Part shown: in pieces, positions 20,882-26,364 of the stretch
Layout of the letters: each line of letters begins with the position of its first letter
Position numbering within the stretch: position 1 is the stretch's first letter
Origin: Temnopleurus reevesii
Taxonomy: Eukaryota > Echinodermata > Echinoidea > Temnopleuroida > Temnopleuridae
Direction of reading: 5' to 3'
NCBI GenBank assembly: GCA_036244855.1
Contig: BQKZ01002170.1
Coordinates: 1-26,546, forward strand
DNA length: 26,546 nucleotides
Made by a program: the position numbers and the translations under genes
Notes under the pieces: generated by a model
Seen by the model: the letters and a program-made list of their open reading frames with translations, nothing else
Database searches by the model: none
Told to the model about the DNA's origin: nothing

Positions 20882-23143
20882 ATCTGAGGAAAAAGGGGAA
20901 TTGCTAAATTGTGTTCTAAAAGGCGAAAAAAAGGCGAAAATATGAATTTGCTCATAACAGTCACAAAAAAATGAATATTTAAAGAAAAATCATCACAGGG
21001 ACTTCCTTTTGATGTCTTTAAGTCGTTTATGTATAAAAATACAAGTTTGGAATAAATGTGCATTTTTAAAGATTTTTTGAAAATTTGCATCTTTCAACAT
21101 TTTATTATTGGGGTGCCCCCATTCCGCAGTTATGCTAACAGTAAATATAACTCCCTCAATTTCGCCCATTTTTTTCACCCCTATTCCGTGGACTACATGG
21201 TATGTTTCGTTTTCTCACCACGTAACAGGACCGCCTCTCCCACTACATACCGTAGATACCGAGATGTAGCTTGTGAAAACGCTACGGCGAAACAATATTT
21301 TCGCTGTATTGTGGTTTTCCCCTTAAGTGCCCATTTTATAGCACAGAAATGTGCCGCAGATAAGCTAATAATAATAATAATAATAATAATATTCAGTTCT
21401 CGTATAGAATATAACACATGGCCATGGCATGTACCTATACGCTTACAGAGCAGAAAAGAAAATAACAGAATGGAGAATATAGATCTGTTTTAAAAAGCAA
21501 GAAAACAACATATATCTATCCAAATAGTTGTGGTTATTTTAATTGATATGGTAATGAAAATGGTAATGGTAACTTTGTGGTTATGATAATTGTTAAGTTA
21601 CTGATTGTAGTAATGGCAAGAGTAATGGTAATGGTAATCATAGTGGTTGTGGTAATAAAAATAGCAATGTTTATGGTAATTGTCATGATAATGGTAAGGG
21701 TAATGATAATGAAAACAAAAACCATAATGATAAAGTTAAAGATAACAACGATAAGGAATAATAACAATGATAAAATAAATTGAAATGGTAATGGTTATAA
21801 AAGGTCATGGGCTTCTTCTCAAAAGCAGAGACCATGCGCCAGTGAAAATGCAAGTTTCAATTTGCATCTGATTTGCAGTTGATTTGTGATCGCATGCAAC
21901 TTTTGAGAAACACCTCCTTAGTCATGTTGTGAACTATGTCAAAAGAGAGAAAGCAAATTAAAAAAAAAACACCCTCAATCGGCCAACTGACTTTATTTGT
22001 CTAAAAATGACACTCAAAGGAAAACTAAACATTTTGATTTGTTTATTTTGTTGTCTTTTTAACCTTCAGTTCTGCCGTTGTCGCACAATAATCAACAAGA
22101 AAGGACCTTTCCACTCACAACTTTTCATCTGTAACTTCTGTGGCCCACAACGCAAGGGCTTCGGCAATGAAATATGGCGTAATGAAGAAAGCTGTGTGCT
22201 CTGTGGAACTATGGTTTCTCAAATCTTCAGGAGAGAGGAAAATAAAGGTTAGTTGAAGGTTCACAATTCTTTATATCCTTGAAGCCTTATTTGGCATATT
22301 TTATGTGCATATTTTTATGTGCATCTCACTACTATTCCTGAAATTAAATTGAATTGAATTTATTCCAACATTTAAAGCAAATCAAGTTCAATTAAAAAGA
22401 ATGGCGGTTGCCCACTTTCAGTCCGCCATCAAGGGGAGCTGGTCTTCCGTTGGGTCTGTGCAATACATAAAACAATACACATTCATTTCGATTTCTCCCA
22501 CTAGCTACACATACATTAAGGTTTTTTGTATTTCATTTGCTGCTTCTGATTTGACTTATTTATCAATTGCTTGTTTTATGCTTCATTGTGGGGTGATTCT
22601 GTCTACATTTTTAGGGTTGCATTAGTAAAAATGATGTATAAGCATCAACAAACTGGATGCAAAATTCTTAAGTGTTCAGGAATATACGGTGAAGATGAAA
22701 TATATTTGTATGTAAGTTTGGGTTACTTCTCCAGGGATTGGACTTTAAAAGACCTTCTGTGATGATTTATAACTCATCCCATTTTTTTCTTTCATCTATT
22801 ATATAATTATCATGGAATATTGAGACTTCATCAGTAAAAAAATGTGGGCAATATCAGGTAATTTATATTATATAGAAATGCTGGGAACCTTGAATAATCA
22901 AACATTGATGCAAAGTTTGCAAAAGCCAGTCTCAATACTTTCAACATATCAATCATTTTACTTTCTCCTGTAGCTTACAGATGCCAAAGACATCCACAGA
23001 AAGGTCCAAAGTTTCCAAATTCCAAGACTTGTATGCTGTGCAATCGAACCATCATGAAGGGACAGGATAAACCAGTTTTCCTCTGTCAATTCTGTCATCT
23101 TGGAGGCTTCCCAACATGCACTGGGCTTGAGACGGGGTCATGA
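3782..23143 (+). CDS. DUF4062-NACHT STAND NTPase with C-terminal triple zinc module (spliced, 16 coding exons)
   Basis: The joined exons 3782-4529, 4938-5191, 8787-8971, 10733-10952, 11818-11901, 13067-13178, 13610-13783, 14138-14337, 14769-14871, 15538-15662, 16562-16768, 17439-17651, 19476-19676, 20573-20800, 22070-22247 and 22974-23143 give 3402 nt (1133 residues). All junctions are GT..AG and phase-consistent. Visible domains: acidic disordered N-terminus; DUF4062 with VRLFVSSTFQDF (313-324), DLRWGV (354-359) and YGWVP (397-401); acidic insert; NACHT with AQSGQGKS (640-647) and LLIAIDDL (726-733); an ACEELRVFG motif typical of DUF4062-NACHT proteins; a winged-helix-like region; three CxxC-type pairs at 1020-1126. 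Family knowledge: STAND NTPases are ATP-driven switches that oligomerise; TEP1, NWD1, NPHP3 and TTC41 are relatives. Function here is unknown; an innate immune or scaffold role is inference. No signal peptide or membrane segment is seen, so it is probably cytoplasmic or nuclear. It lacks the C-terminal WD40/TPR repeats expected for the family. Confidence 0.88.
4530..4937 (+). other. Intron 1
   Basis: 408 bp, gtcagt..catag. Unique-looking AT-rich sequence; nothing else is recognised. Confidence 0.7.
4938..5191 (+). CDS. Exon 2: start of DUF4062
   Basis: The acceptor is tttcgtttcatag and entry is phase 1. It encodes residues 250-334: a Pro/Thr-rich linker, then a conserved-looking helix (EVIEEVWSEIDDQ) and the first DUF4062 strand and loop VRLFVSSTFQDF at 313-324, followed by ERE. 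This SSTF.D..ER signature is what identifies the domain. The donor is aagaag|gtaggc at 5192, phase 0. The frame stays open 159 codons into the intron, which I treat as chance read-through. Confidence 0.92.
5948..6060 (+). repeat. Dispersed repeat copy A
   Basis: The block tgtgtaaaagtatatggc, followed by a/ggaaat and a later atggcaaa, recurs at about 24959-25050. This suggests an uncharacterised dispersed element. Boundaries are approximate. Confidence 0.45.
8261..8580 (-). mobile_element. Putative 3' end of a non-LTR retrotransposon, minus orientation
   Basis: On the - strand the segment ends in a (CTGAAT)n microsatellite (8261-8293), preceded by an AT-rich 3'UTR-like region and an imperfect hairpin (8467-8511) whose loop contains aaagcatagctt. 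A similar hairpin with loop aaaagcaaagctt occurs at 20292-20328. A hairpin followed by a short-repeat tail is typical of CR1/L2-like 3' ends. The family assignment is inferred and no coding part is present. Confidence 0.5.
8622..8653. repeat. (AG)n microsatellite
   Basis: Sixteen or so AG units without interruption, within intron 2. Confidence 0.95.
8787..8971 (+). CDS. Exon 3: DUF4062 core
   Basis: The acceptor is ttaatttcag, phase 0 entry. It encodes residues 335-396, beginning VFPELKEWCEKRHIHFIE, then DLRWGV at 354-359 and the ending MLGER. VFPEL and DLRWGV are hallmark DUF4062 motifs. It exits in phase 2 at gaaag|gtcagg, a relatively weak donor that is preserved in the two downstream copies of this exon. 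Length 185 nt is not a multiple of three, so skipping it would break the frame. Confidence 0.92.
9019..9155 (+). CDS. Candidate alternative exon 3b (duplicate of exon 3)
   Basis: The copy covers exon 3 from CDLRWG to MLGE and its donor. Over 44 codons I count about 16 base differences, 15 synonymous and one Asp to Asn. An AG at 9017-9018 would start it in phase 0 with two added Gly codons, and it exits in phase 2 like exon 3, so it could replace exon 3 but not be added to it. It lacks the VFPEL..FIE half, and its acceptor has a poor pyrimidine tract. It is either a true alternative exon or a recently dead duplicate. Confidence 0.4.
9200..9395 (+). pseudogene. Decayed third and fourth copies of exon 3
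   Basis: Segment 9204-9350 matches exon 3 (ggactcgacaaccaga, ggtgctatgcac, tatggaggagat, ggtgaaacgtcaggcaa) but carries frame shifts and in-frame stops. A further scrap (aatggtgctatgcacctt) follows at about 9372. Neither can code. Confidence 0.75.
9673..9833. mobile_element. Diverged foldback element, family member 1
   Basis: The left part (gtttcaccaagataagaaag) and right part (cagtctttcttacagtcgtg to ggtgaaagacc) match, in the same order and orientation, the element at 23214-23390, and the two ends are imperfect inverted repeats. It resembles a non-autonomous MITE-like element with no coding capacity. Confidence 0.55.
10571..10690 (+). pseudogene. Partial duplicate of exon 4 (5' part)
   Basis: Matches exon 4 from gtgccaacaaaagatgatgt to tgactgggtt, then, after an internal deletion, the attttgcaacaaaattcagcc part. 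It reads VPTKDDVPVDVVPKFDWV in an open frame, but no acceptor gives the phase 2 entry that exon 3 needs. Probably a fossil. Confidence 0.75.
10733..10952 (+). CDS. Exon 4: DUF4062, YGWVP segment
   Basis: The acceptor is cccctattcag, entering after two bases of an Arg codon. It encodes residues 396-469: YGWVPTKDDVPEDI, a Trp (DWV), SSITHMEILHGAY and FFLRE. In TEP1-like proteins the same order (YG.IP, then a Ser-[IV]-T-x-ME helix) is found. The donor is gat|gtaagt, phase 0. The sequence gtaagtgagt offers a second donor four bases later that would shift the frame. Confidence 0.92.
10899..11250 (+). repeat. Tandem duplication of exon 4 3' end plus intron start
   Basis: Segments 10899-11070 and 11089-11250 align across the last 54 bases of exon 4, the donor and about 110 bases of intron. 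The second copy reads DVREKFTNPTDLGLKQMD with three conservative changes and keeps gat|gtgagt at 11142. Its possible acceptor (tgtacag) enters in the wrong phase, so it is probably non-functional. Confidence 0.85.
10953..11817 (+). other. Intron 4
   Basis: 865 bp. Apart from the duplicated exon 4 end at its start, it is AT-rich with no recognisable element. Confidence 0.65.
11818..11901 (+). CDS. Exon 5: short DUF4062 exon
   Basis: The acceptor is gatctgttcacag, phase 0 in and out, 84 nt. It encodes residues 470-497 (RLKNKLASRFPEQARHYTCQ to GTGG). The match is to the 'LK..L......R.Y.C.W' segment that follows the Arg-rich helix in TEP1-like DUF4062 domains. The donor is ggc|gtaagt. Confidence 0.88.
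12040..12095 (+). repeat. (GAATT)n repeat, possible retroelement tail
   Basis: Runs of ttgaattgaattgaatt after an A-rich stretch. Similar tails occur at 17276-17301 and, inverted, at 22338-22358, which suggests the 3' end of a dispersed retroelement. Confidence 0.5.
12612..12708 (-). mobile_element. SINE 3' end, minus orientation
   Basis: Its reverse complement reads gctaaagccacggtaataa, then the 'cgccttgagcactcagcag' and 'gcgctatataaattgcatct' body and an ATT repeat, matching the 3' part of the + strand SINE at 19168-19450. It ends exactly where the + strand SINE begins, forming a head-to-head pair. Confidence 0.8.
12709..12985 (+). mobile_element. tRNA-derived SINE
   Basis: Pol III A box tggtgtagtgg (12717-12727) and B box ggttcaaatcc (12761-12771) are followed by the shared body (aatttccttcaagaaattta, gtgctgcacttaacccaggt, gggtacc, attccttgaatg, agccaggtaataat). 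A clean tail is not preserved. Lies in intron 5. Confidence 0.85.
13067..13178 (+). CDS. Exon 6: end of DUF4062
   Basis: The acceptor is gattatttccacccag, phase 0 entry, phase 1 exit at gaaag|gtaaac. It encodes residues 498-534: KLMGFEKFSQDVLDYFKMAIDRKYP then PAVELTKEEK. The 'G.E.F...V..D....I...YP' pattern matches the last DUF4062 helix in TEP1-like proteins. Confidence 0.9.
13179..13609 (+). other. Intron 6
   Basis: 431 bp. Its second half holds a decayed copy of exon 7 (13387-13500). Confidence 0.65.
13387..13500 (+). pseudogene. Decayed duplicate of exon 7
   Basis: Aligns with exon 7 through caggctttttatctaggtc, ataaaagatggctga, tcaatcacaggactgtctga and caacaagctttgttgcagac. Indels and stops destroy the frame. 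Confidence 0.7.
13610..13783 (+). CDS. Exon 7: linker between DUF4062 and NACHT
   Basis: The acceptor is tttttcctcattttag, phase 1 in and out. It encodes residues 535-592: ERQALYLGHKGQLIYGREREIKYLQDYV, then GDYSTASLADQWQARFHPEKCKYAC. The 'GRE.EI..L..YV' motif is the pre-NACHT element that in relatives precedes the P-loop directly. Here the P-loop comes after an extra stretch of about 70 residues. Confidence 0.9.
13784..14137 (+). other. Intron 7
   Basis: 354 bp, AT-rich, with a run of tttttcatatt repeats at about 13910-13945. Nothing else is seen. Confidence 0.6.
14138..14337 (+). CDS. Exon 8: acidic insert and Walker A
   Basis: The acceptor is a T-rich tract ending tttgaag, phase 1 entry, phase 0 exit at cag|gtacag. 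It encodes residues 593-659. Residues 594-631 are almost all Lys, Glu, Asp, Ser (DDGKKKEEEKG and on), a charged low-complexity insert. Then PPVAIVAQSGQGKSSLMARF carries the NACHT P-loop (640-647) with the catalytic Lys646 and Ser647. Confidence 0.93.
14338..14768 (+). other. Intron 8
   Basis: 431 bp, with G-rich patches at about 14398-14500. No element is recognised. Confidence 0.6.
14769..14871 (+). CDS. Exon 9: NACHT strand and helix after Walker A
   Basis: The acceptor is tttttcacattacag, phase 0 entry, phase 1 exit at gatg|gtaagg. It encodes residues 660-693: AGLNVFFHLVGCSGESLSLTSMLARLCRFL. The 'V..HFVG.S..S.....ML.RLC..L' pattern is characteristic of the TEP1/NPHP3-type NACHT. Confidence 0.92.
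14872..15537 (+). other. Intron 9, contains an ambiguous base
   Basis: 666 bp with no recognised element. Position 14886 is N, the only ambiguous base in the window, 15 bases into the intron. Confidence 0.8.
15538..15662 (+). CDS. Exon 10: Walker B
   Basis: The acceptor is taattttctttacag, phase 1 entry, phase 0 exit at cacag|gtatgt. It encodes residues 694-735, ending KQLLIAIDDLTQ. The hydrophobic strand followed by two Asp (731-732) is the NACHT Walker B motif. Confidence 0.93.
15663..16561 (+). other. Intron 10
   Basis: 899 bp. Contains a tRNA-like SINE head (15848-15915). The region 16370-16520 on the + strand has a weak resemblance to the RW.DD tail of retrotransposon proteins but is broken by stops. 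Confidence 0.55.
15848..15915 (+). mobile_element. tRNA-like SINE fragment or tRNA pseudogene
   Basis: The A box-like ggtctagtggtaagac, a possible anticodon arm (cccg ... cggg) and a B box-like gggtttgatttctaccc follow a tRNA layout. The 5' and 3' ends do not pair as an acceptor stem and the fifth anticodon-stem pair is T-T, so a functional tRNA is unlikely. It differs from the other SINEs in the window. Confidence 0.55.
16562..16768 (+). CDS. Exon 11: NACHT sensor region
   Basis: The acceptor is ttcttatttctag, phase 0 in and out, 207 nt. It encodes residues 736-804: WSDWIPQSLEGDVYMVFSLVMEK, then YLELSHLDQCARVTIVENYF. Leu-Glu-Leu..L...AR..IV..Y is the post-sensor segment of DUF4062-NACHT proteins, where 'L..L....R..IV..YL' is standard. 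Confidence 0.92.
16769..17438 (+). other. Intron 11, with possible retroelement tail
   Basis: 670 bp. A (TTGAA)n tail at 17276-17301 follows about 180 bp of AT-rich sequence resembling a retroelement 3' end. No coding part is seen. Confidence 0.5.
17439..17651 (+). CDS. Exon 12: NACHT C-terminal helical region
   Basis: The acceptor is actttcctgttctag, phase 0 in and out, 213 nt. It encodes residues 805-875: KLDAHQLKLLTGSEGAKNALWLALACEELRVFGAFEALTEVIRNLPNTL. The 'NAL.L..A.EELR.FG.FE.L...I..LP.T' stretch is the best single family marker in the protein. The donor is gagaag|gtgaga, copied several times downstream. Confidence 0.94.
17700..17772 (-). mobile_element. SINE 3' fragment, minus orientation
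   Basis: aataacaataat followed by agatgcaatttataatgcgc and gatgctcaaggcgcagtag is the reverse complement of the 3' body and tail of the window's SINE family. It is heavily truncated. Confidence 0.65.
17800..18910 (+). repeat. Tandem array of exon 12 3' end, period about 200 bp
   Basis: About five units carry a copy of the last 55-60 bases of exon 12 and following intron, at about 17927, 18116, 18326, 18527 and 18726, with a scrap at 18885. Four keep the donor aaaag|gtgagaatc; the fifth reads aaaaatgagaatc. All share ccactc.tgac downstream and agctgatcagaagttttcca upstream in most units. The first copy still reads VCDILHRLTTEDETGMVEK; later ones have stops. Confidence 0.88.
19168..19450 (+). 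mobile_element. Full-length tRNA-derived SINE next to exon 13
   Basis: The A box tggtgtagtag (19176-19186) and B box ggtttgaatac (19213-19223) are followed by the shared body, the cgctatatgaattgcatcta motif and an ATT-rich tail. The tail ends about 25 bases before exon 13, so the T-rich end of the element lies at the acceptor's branch point and pyrimidine region. Confidence 0.87.
19476..19676 (+). CDS. Exon 13: winged-helix-like region
   Basis: The acceptor is caatttcttattcag, phase 0 in and out, 201 nt. It encodes residues 876-942: TLCYLECCMKGLTEKELECLLG, then LRRTLKPFLRRISG and FLHHAIGM. 'GL.E.EL..LL' is the winged-helix start seen after NACHT in STAND proteins. The donor is gggatg|gtaagt. 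Confidence 0.92.
19677..20572 (+). other. Intron 13
   Basis: 896 bp, AT-rich. A minus-oriented retroelement-tail-like segment lies at about 20165-20330. Nothing else is recognised. Confidence 0.55.
20165..20330 (-). mobile_element. Putative 3' end of a non-LTR retrotransposon, minus orientation
   Basis: A perfect 9-bp hairpin (20292-20300 with 20320-20328) encloses an aaaagcaaagctt-containing loop and lies beside an A/C-rich 3'UTR-like stretch. This parallels the hairpin and loop at 8467-8511. No ORF is present and the boundaries are approximate. Confidence 0.45.
20573..20800 (+). CDS. Exon 14: end of the winged-helix/helical region
   Basis: The acceptor is tcatctattaacag, phase 0 entry. 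It encodes residues 943-1018: VVRDKWLSDQNVLRKYHLSMADFYQHWLD, then KNIAFHLTKGNHKGRLVSFLLKD. The 'R..YL.....R..H..LA.Y' and 'LPYHL......L..LL.D' patterns close the STAND core in relatives. The donor is ctcttaag|gtcaga, phase 0. Family members normally enter WD40, TPR or ankyrin repeats at this point. Confidence 0.88.
20838..20876. repeat. (AAT)n microsatellite
   Basis: About 13 uninterrupted ATA/AAT units, 38 bases after exon 14. Confidence 0.95.
21368..21392. repeat. (AAT)n microsatellite
   Basis: About eight AAT units within intron 14. Confidence 0.93.
21540..21785. repeat. Degenerate GGTAAT/GATAAT repeat
   Basis: About 245 bp of loosely repeated ggtaatggtaat and gataatgg units. Open frames on both strands with runs of Ile, Val, Met and Thr come from the repeat. 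Confidence 0.8.
22070..22247 (+). CDS. Exon 15: zinc modules 1 and 2
   Basis: The acceptor is tctttttaaccttcag, phase 0 entry, phase 1 exit at aaag|gttagt. It encodes residues 1019-1077. Module 1 has C1020, C1022, then C1039 and C1042 (FICNFCG). Module 2 starts with C1060 and C1063 (SCVLCGT) and is completed in exon 16. The sequence resembles zinc ribbon knuckles, but the first pair is CxC rather than CxxC. Confidence 0.87.
22248..22973 (+). other. Intron 15
   Basis: 726 bp. Contains a minus-oriented retroelement-like tail with hairpin (22336-22520). Otherwise AT-rich. Confidence 0.55.
22336..22520 (-). mobile_element. Putative retroelement 3' end with hairpin, minus orientation
   Basis: A (GAATT)n-like tail (22338-22358) is followed by a perfect 7-bp stem (22401-22407 with 22433-22439) in a GC-richer patch. 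The tail-then-hairpin layout parallels the segments at 8261 and 20165, with a different stem sequence. Confidence 0.4.
22974..23143 (+). CDS. Exon 16 (last coding): zinc modules 2 and 3, stop
   Basis: The acceptor is ttactttctcctgtag, completing an Ala codon. It encodes residues 1078-1133: C1081 and H1084 (end of module 2), C1097 and C1100 (CMLCNRTI), C1115 and C1118 (CQFCHLGGF), a last C1126, then stop TGA at 23141-23143. An alternative AG at 22980 would lose the frame. The 3'UTR is not defined; an AATAAA occurs at 24056-24061, about 0.9 kb downstream. Confidence 0.87.
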
Positions 23144-23213
23144 TTATAGCAATGTTTTCTTCTTCTTGAATGGATGCCTCTTTCAATACTTAAAATTCTT
23201 GCGGAATACCAGT

Positions 23214-23390
23214 CCTGGGCGGTGTTCACCAAGTTATGAAAGACTTTAAGAACGACTGCGCGCACTACTGGTACCATTTCTCGTGTTAATCTGAACAAGA
23301 ATGTTGCTTGTATTGCACTCGTTAACGTATTCCAGTCTTTCTTAAAGTCGTGCGTAACTTTTAGAACAAGCTGGTGAAACACCGCCCAGG
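23214..23390. mobile_element. MITE-like foldback element, family member 2
   Basis: The ends cctgggcggtgttcacca and ggtgaaacaccgcccagg are inverted repeats with one indel. Inner arms (gaaagactttaagaacgact versus agtctttcttaaagtcgtgc) also pair, so most of the 177 bp can fold back. A diverged relative is at 9673-9833. No coding capacity. Confidence 0.75.
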
Positions 23391-24055
23391 GGCCTGAAAC
23401 ATAAAATATGCAATTAAACTTGCACCATCGATGGCTAAACATGTAGCATAGAGATATGATTAATTTTCAATCTATTGTAAATCTCTTTCATGTTACAGAC
23501 CCTAGTTTTGTGATTCATAATGCTGGTAACAAATCTATACACAACTATGCAAATGAATACTGACCCTTTCGCAGGGATAGGGACAAGGACAGGGATTTAA
23601 CAGTGTGTGCAGGAATGGGTCACCAGTGAAAAAGTCTATAGCTTTCATGGCTGCACTCTATGGTGTAAAGGGTATCTTCCAAGAAATCAATCAATCAATC
23701 AAACCCCAAAAACACCTTTTTTTTTTTGGTTTTACCAAACATGGTGCGACAAGAATTTGGTGCACTACTTGACCTGTTGGGCAAGTTGCTTCCCTGGACA
23801 TCAATTTCTCTTGCCCACACATATTTATAGAATTAAATCTGGCTGAGCTGTCGGTGAGGTTGGTATAATTATAGATCTTGCAACTGGATCCTCACAAAGA
23901 ATTCACTGACAGTCAAGAATTTGTACTCTAGACTTTAAAACCTGGGCAAATGACAATTTCATTTACATGTATTGTCCGATGGCTCAATTTTGCTGCCCCG
24001 CGCATTTGTTTGTGTGGCTTGTAATGCCCTGTAAAATACATGTACAGTCCAATAG

Positions 24056-24061
24056 AATAAA
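24056..24061 (+). promoter_or_regulatory. Possible polyadenylation signal AATAAA
   Basis: A canonical hexamer about 0.9 kb after the stop codon. In AT-rich DNA this can be chance, and no cleavage site can be confirmed. Confidence 0.2.
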
Positions 24062-24958
24062 AGAAAACCAACTCTTTATGCATTTTGGTTCAAAAGTCTC
24101 TTTGCATGTTCGCACCTTACGAGATTCTGGTCAATGGGCTTCTGAATGGGTTAATGCCTATGTCTGTGCTAGCAATATGCTGCCTCCATTTAATACCAAA
24201 GTGCAAGGAGAAAAACTAAAATTTGGTCATGTTATGCAAGGCCTAACTGGAATCGCTATTGTTTTGTTAAATAAGAGAAGCCTTTTATTTTGATGAAATA
24301 ATTTTTTCACAGTATCCTACAGTATCATTAATATTGCTGATGCATTTAGAAAATTAATGCAGCCAAAACTTTGATAATTATCAATAAGATGTATTTACCA
24401 CTTATGCCAAATTATTGCATCAATGCTACATCTCTCCTTGAGTTTAATGTGACCAAATAGATTGACAGTACTTTTTTTATACAGTAGATGTTTGAAAATA
24501 CAACCCTTTTTTGGATCAAAACATATTTATGATGTATTTTCTTATAGATACAGGTATCTTTGTTTAAAAAAATTCTTCAGTATGAAAATTTAGAAAGTAA
24601 CCATGGATGTTATTCATGTTTTAAATATAATGGCAATCAAAGAAAAAGAATCTTAATTGTACTTAATGTGTTTTATACATTTTTGTATAAATTGTATCTT
24701 GTCTTTTTTTCAATGAAATAGCAATCATTTCTACATGTAAAGATATATTTTTGTATCTGGTAAAGTAATTTTATTAATAGTCATTTTATATTTCTATATG
24801 CAATAGTAGTGTAAGACATCATTGTTTGTTGCTCACAGGAACACAGTGTATCGTTACTTTTGACTATCTTTCACTTTTTAATTTACCAAATTCCAAATGA
24901 AAATAATCTACTAGATGTTATATACGGGTTTCATTGCTCCAAATATTTTCCATAGTTT

Positions 24959-25050
24959 TCCATGTGTAAAAGTATATGGCGGAAATGGTTTTTGCCAATT
25001 TTCGTTTTGCAATAGGTTATTATGGCAAATATTTGTATGCAATGAAGCCA
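24959..25050 (+). repeat. Dispersed repeat copy B
   Basis: Shares tgtgtaaaagtatatggc and ggaaat plus a later atggcaaa with 5948-6060, same orientation. Boundaries are approximate. Confidence 0.45.
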
Positions 25051-25450
25051 GGGCAAATGATAAATGCTTGTATTTTGGACAGAATATCTATTTAAAAGTT
25101 CCATTGAATAATACAACTCTGTAGGGTCTCCTTCATCATTTCATCTATCTTATATTTCATTAAGTTCTGTCTCTGGCACAAAAAGCATTCATTATTTGTG
25201 TTATATTGATTTTTTCTTGGTTGCTATTGCAGCAGCTATTTTTTGTTCTTTGTATTTGTTCTTTCATGGCAAATTTCTAATATTTATTCATATTTATTTA
25301 TATATATTCATATAGAAAGAGGTTTTGTGGATTATCTTTATTAACAGGTGACTGCCTGCTCGACCCAGATAACTCTTGCAAGCCAAAAAGCAAACCGGTG
25401 CTAGGCTAATATTTGAAATGTGCTAATTTGGTAACAAACTATCAAATGTG

Positions 25451-25730
25451 GAGGCATTGTGGTGTAGTGGTTCTGACTCTTACCTTTCAACTTGAGGGTC
25501 ATAGGTTTGAAGCTCACACATGGGGTCAATTTCCTTCAGCAAGAAATGTATCCACATTGTGCTGCACTCAACCCAGGTGAGGTGTACCGGAAGGAATCTA
25601 TTCCTTTAAATACTAGAGTATCTGCTTGACAGCTATGCTATGGCCGGGTAATATTATTGTAATTTTAATGCGCAGTTGACTATATCCATATAGAAATTGC
25701 ACAATATAAATCTACAAATTATTATTTATA
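25451..25730 (+). mobile_element. tRNA-derived SINE
   Basis: The A box tggtgtagtgg (25460-25470) and B box-like ggtttgaagct (25504-25514) are followed by the shared body with cattgtgctgcactcaaccc and aggtgaggtg. The 3' body is more diverged, ending in an ATT-rich tail. Confidence 0.83.
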
Positions 25731-25824
25731 ATCATGTCATCACTTACTGGTTCTATGCCAAAGTGCTGTGTTGGCTTACCAGTCGAATGCTCTGTGGAGT
25801 AGCAGTATACACACCATACAAGAG

Positions 25825-26101
25825 AGTGTTGTGGTGTAGTGGTTCGGACTCTCGCCTCTTAACTAGAGGGTCGGTGGTTCGAATCTCACCCAGGGTGCTA
25901 ATTTCCTTCACCAAGAAATTTACCCGCACTTTGTTGCACTCGACCCAGGTGAAAAATGGGTACCTGGCAGGAATTTATTCCTTGGAATGCTTGAACACCT
26001 AACTGGCTTGCTCGGCAGTTATAGCCAGGGTAATAATATGGTACCTAGTATCAAGCGCAGTAGAGTATATGCATATAGTGATTGCGCTATATAAATGGAG
26101 C

Positions 26102-26143
<42 letters not shown>
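25825..26143 (+). mobile_element. Full-length tRNA-derived SINE with (ATT)n tail
   Basis: The A box tggtgtagtgg (25832-25842) and a near-perfect B box ggttcgaatct (25876-25886) are followed by the conserved body, gcgctatataaatggagct and a clean (ATT)n tail (26103-26143). It has the cleanest promoter boxes and tail of the copies here, so it may be the youngest. Confidence 0.9.
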
Positions 26144-26144
<1 letters not shown>

Positions 26145-26364
26145 CAATGAAGGAATAACTTTGGTACTGAAATCCAGTACACATTGTTATTTTGAATGTC
26201 AGATTATTTGTGCTTTTTAACTTATTTGAAAGTGATTTCATTTATCTTGATTCATGAGTAATATTTTGTGAACATAATGTATCATTATTATTTATGAAGG
26301 AATCTGTAATCTTCTTGTGTACGTGTAAGATTAATACAATATGGACTAGCCTTGAGGGAGACAC
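26144..26364. other. AT-rich non-coding DNA
   Basis: No feature is recognised between the last SINE and the hairpin element. Confidence 0.5.

Larger units (their letters stand above)
20801..22069 (+). other. Intron 14
   Basis: 1269 bp. Contains ATA microsatellites (20838-20876, 21368-21392) and a TAATGG/GATAAT-rich degenerate repeat (21540-21785). I looked for missing exons here and found none with good splice sites. Confidence 0.6.
23144..25449. other. Downstream non-coding region
   Basis: Probably includes the 3'UTR. It holds a foldback element (23214-23390), a possible polyadenylation hexamer (24056), a dispersed repeat relative (24959-25050) and a doubtful exon-like patch (25348-25409). 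The stretch 24290-24950 is very AT-rich with nothing recognised. Confidence 0.5.

Noticed and set aside
21193..21493. Overlapping open frames on both strands in intron 14
   Set aside because: No splice sites in phase, no domain similarity, and they run through an AAT microsatellite.
21534..21783. Frames of Ile/Thr and Val/Met repeats
   Set aside because: Produced by the GGTAAT/GATAAT degenerate repeat.
23095..23442. Minus-strand frame opposite exon 16
   Set aside because: It crosses the antisense of the zinc-module exon and a foldback element; no protein family resemblance.
12612..26143. CRISPR-like array from the repeated SINE and exon copies
   Set aside because: Repeats are long, diverged and irregularly spaced in an intron-containing animal gene; they are SINEs and duplicated exon ends.
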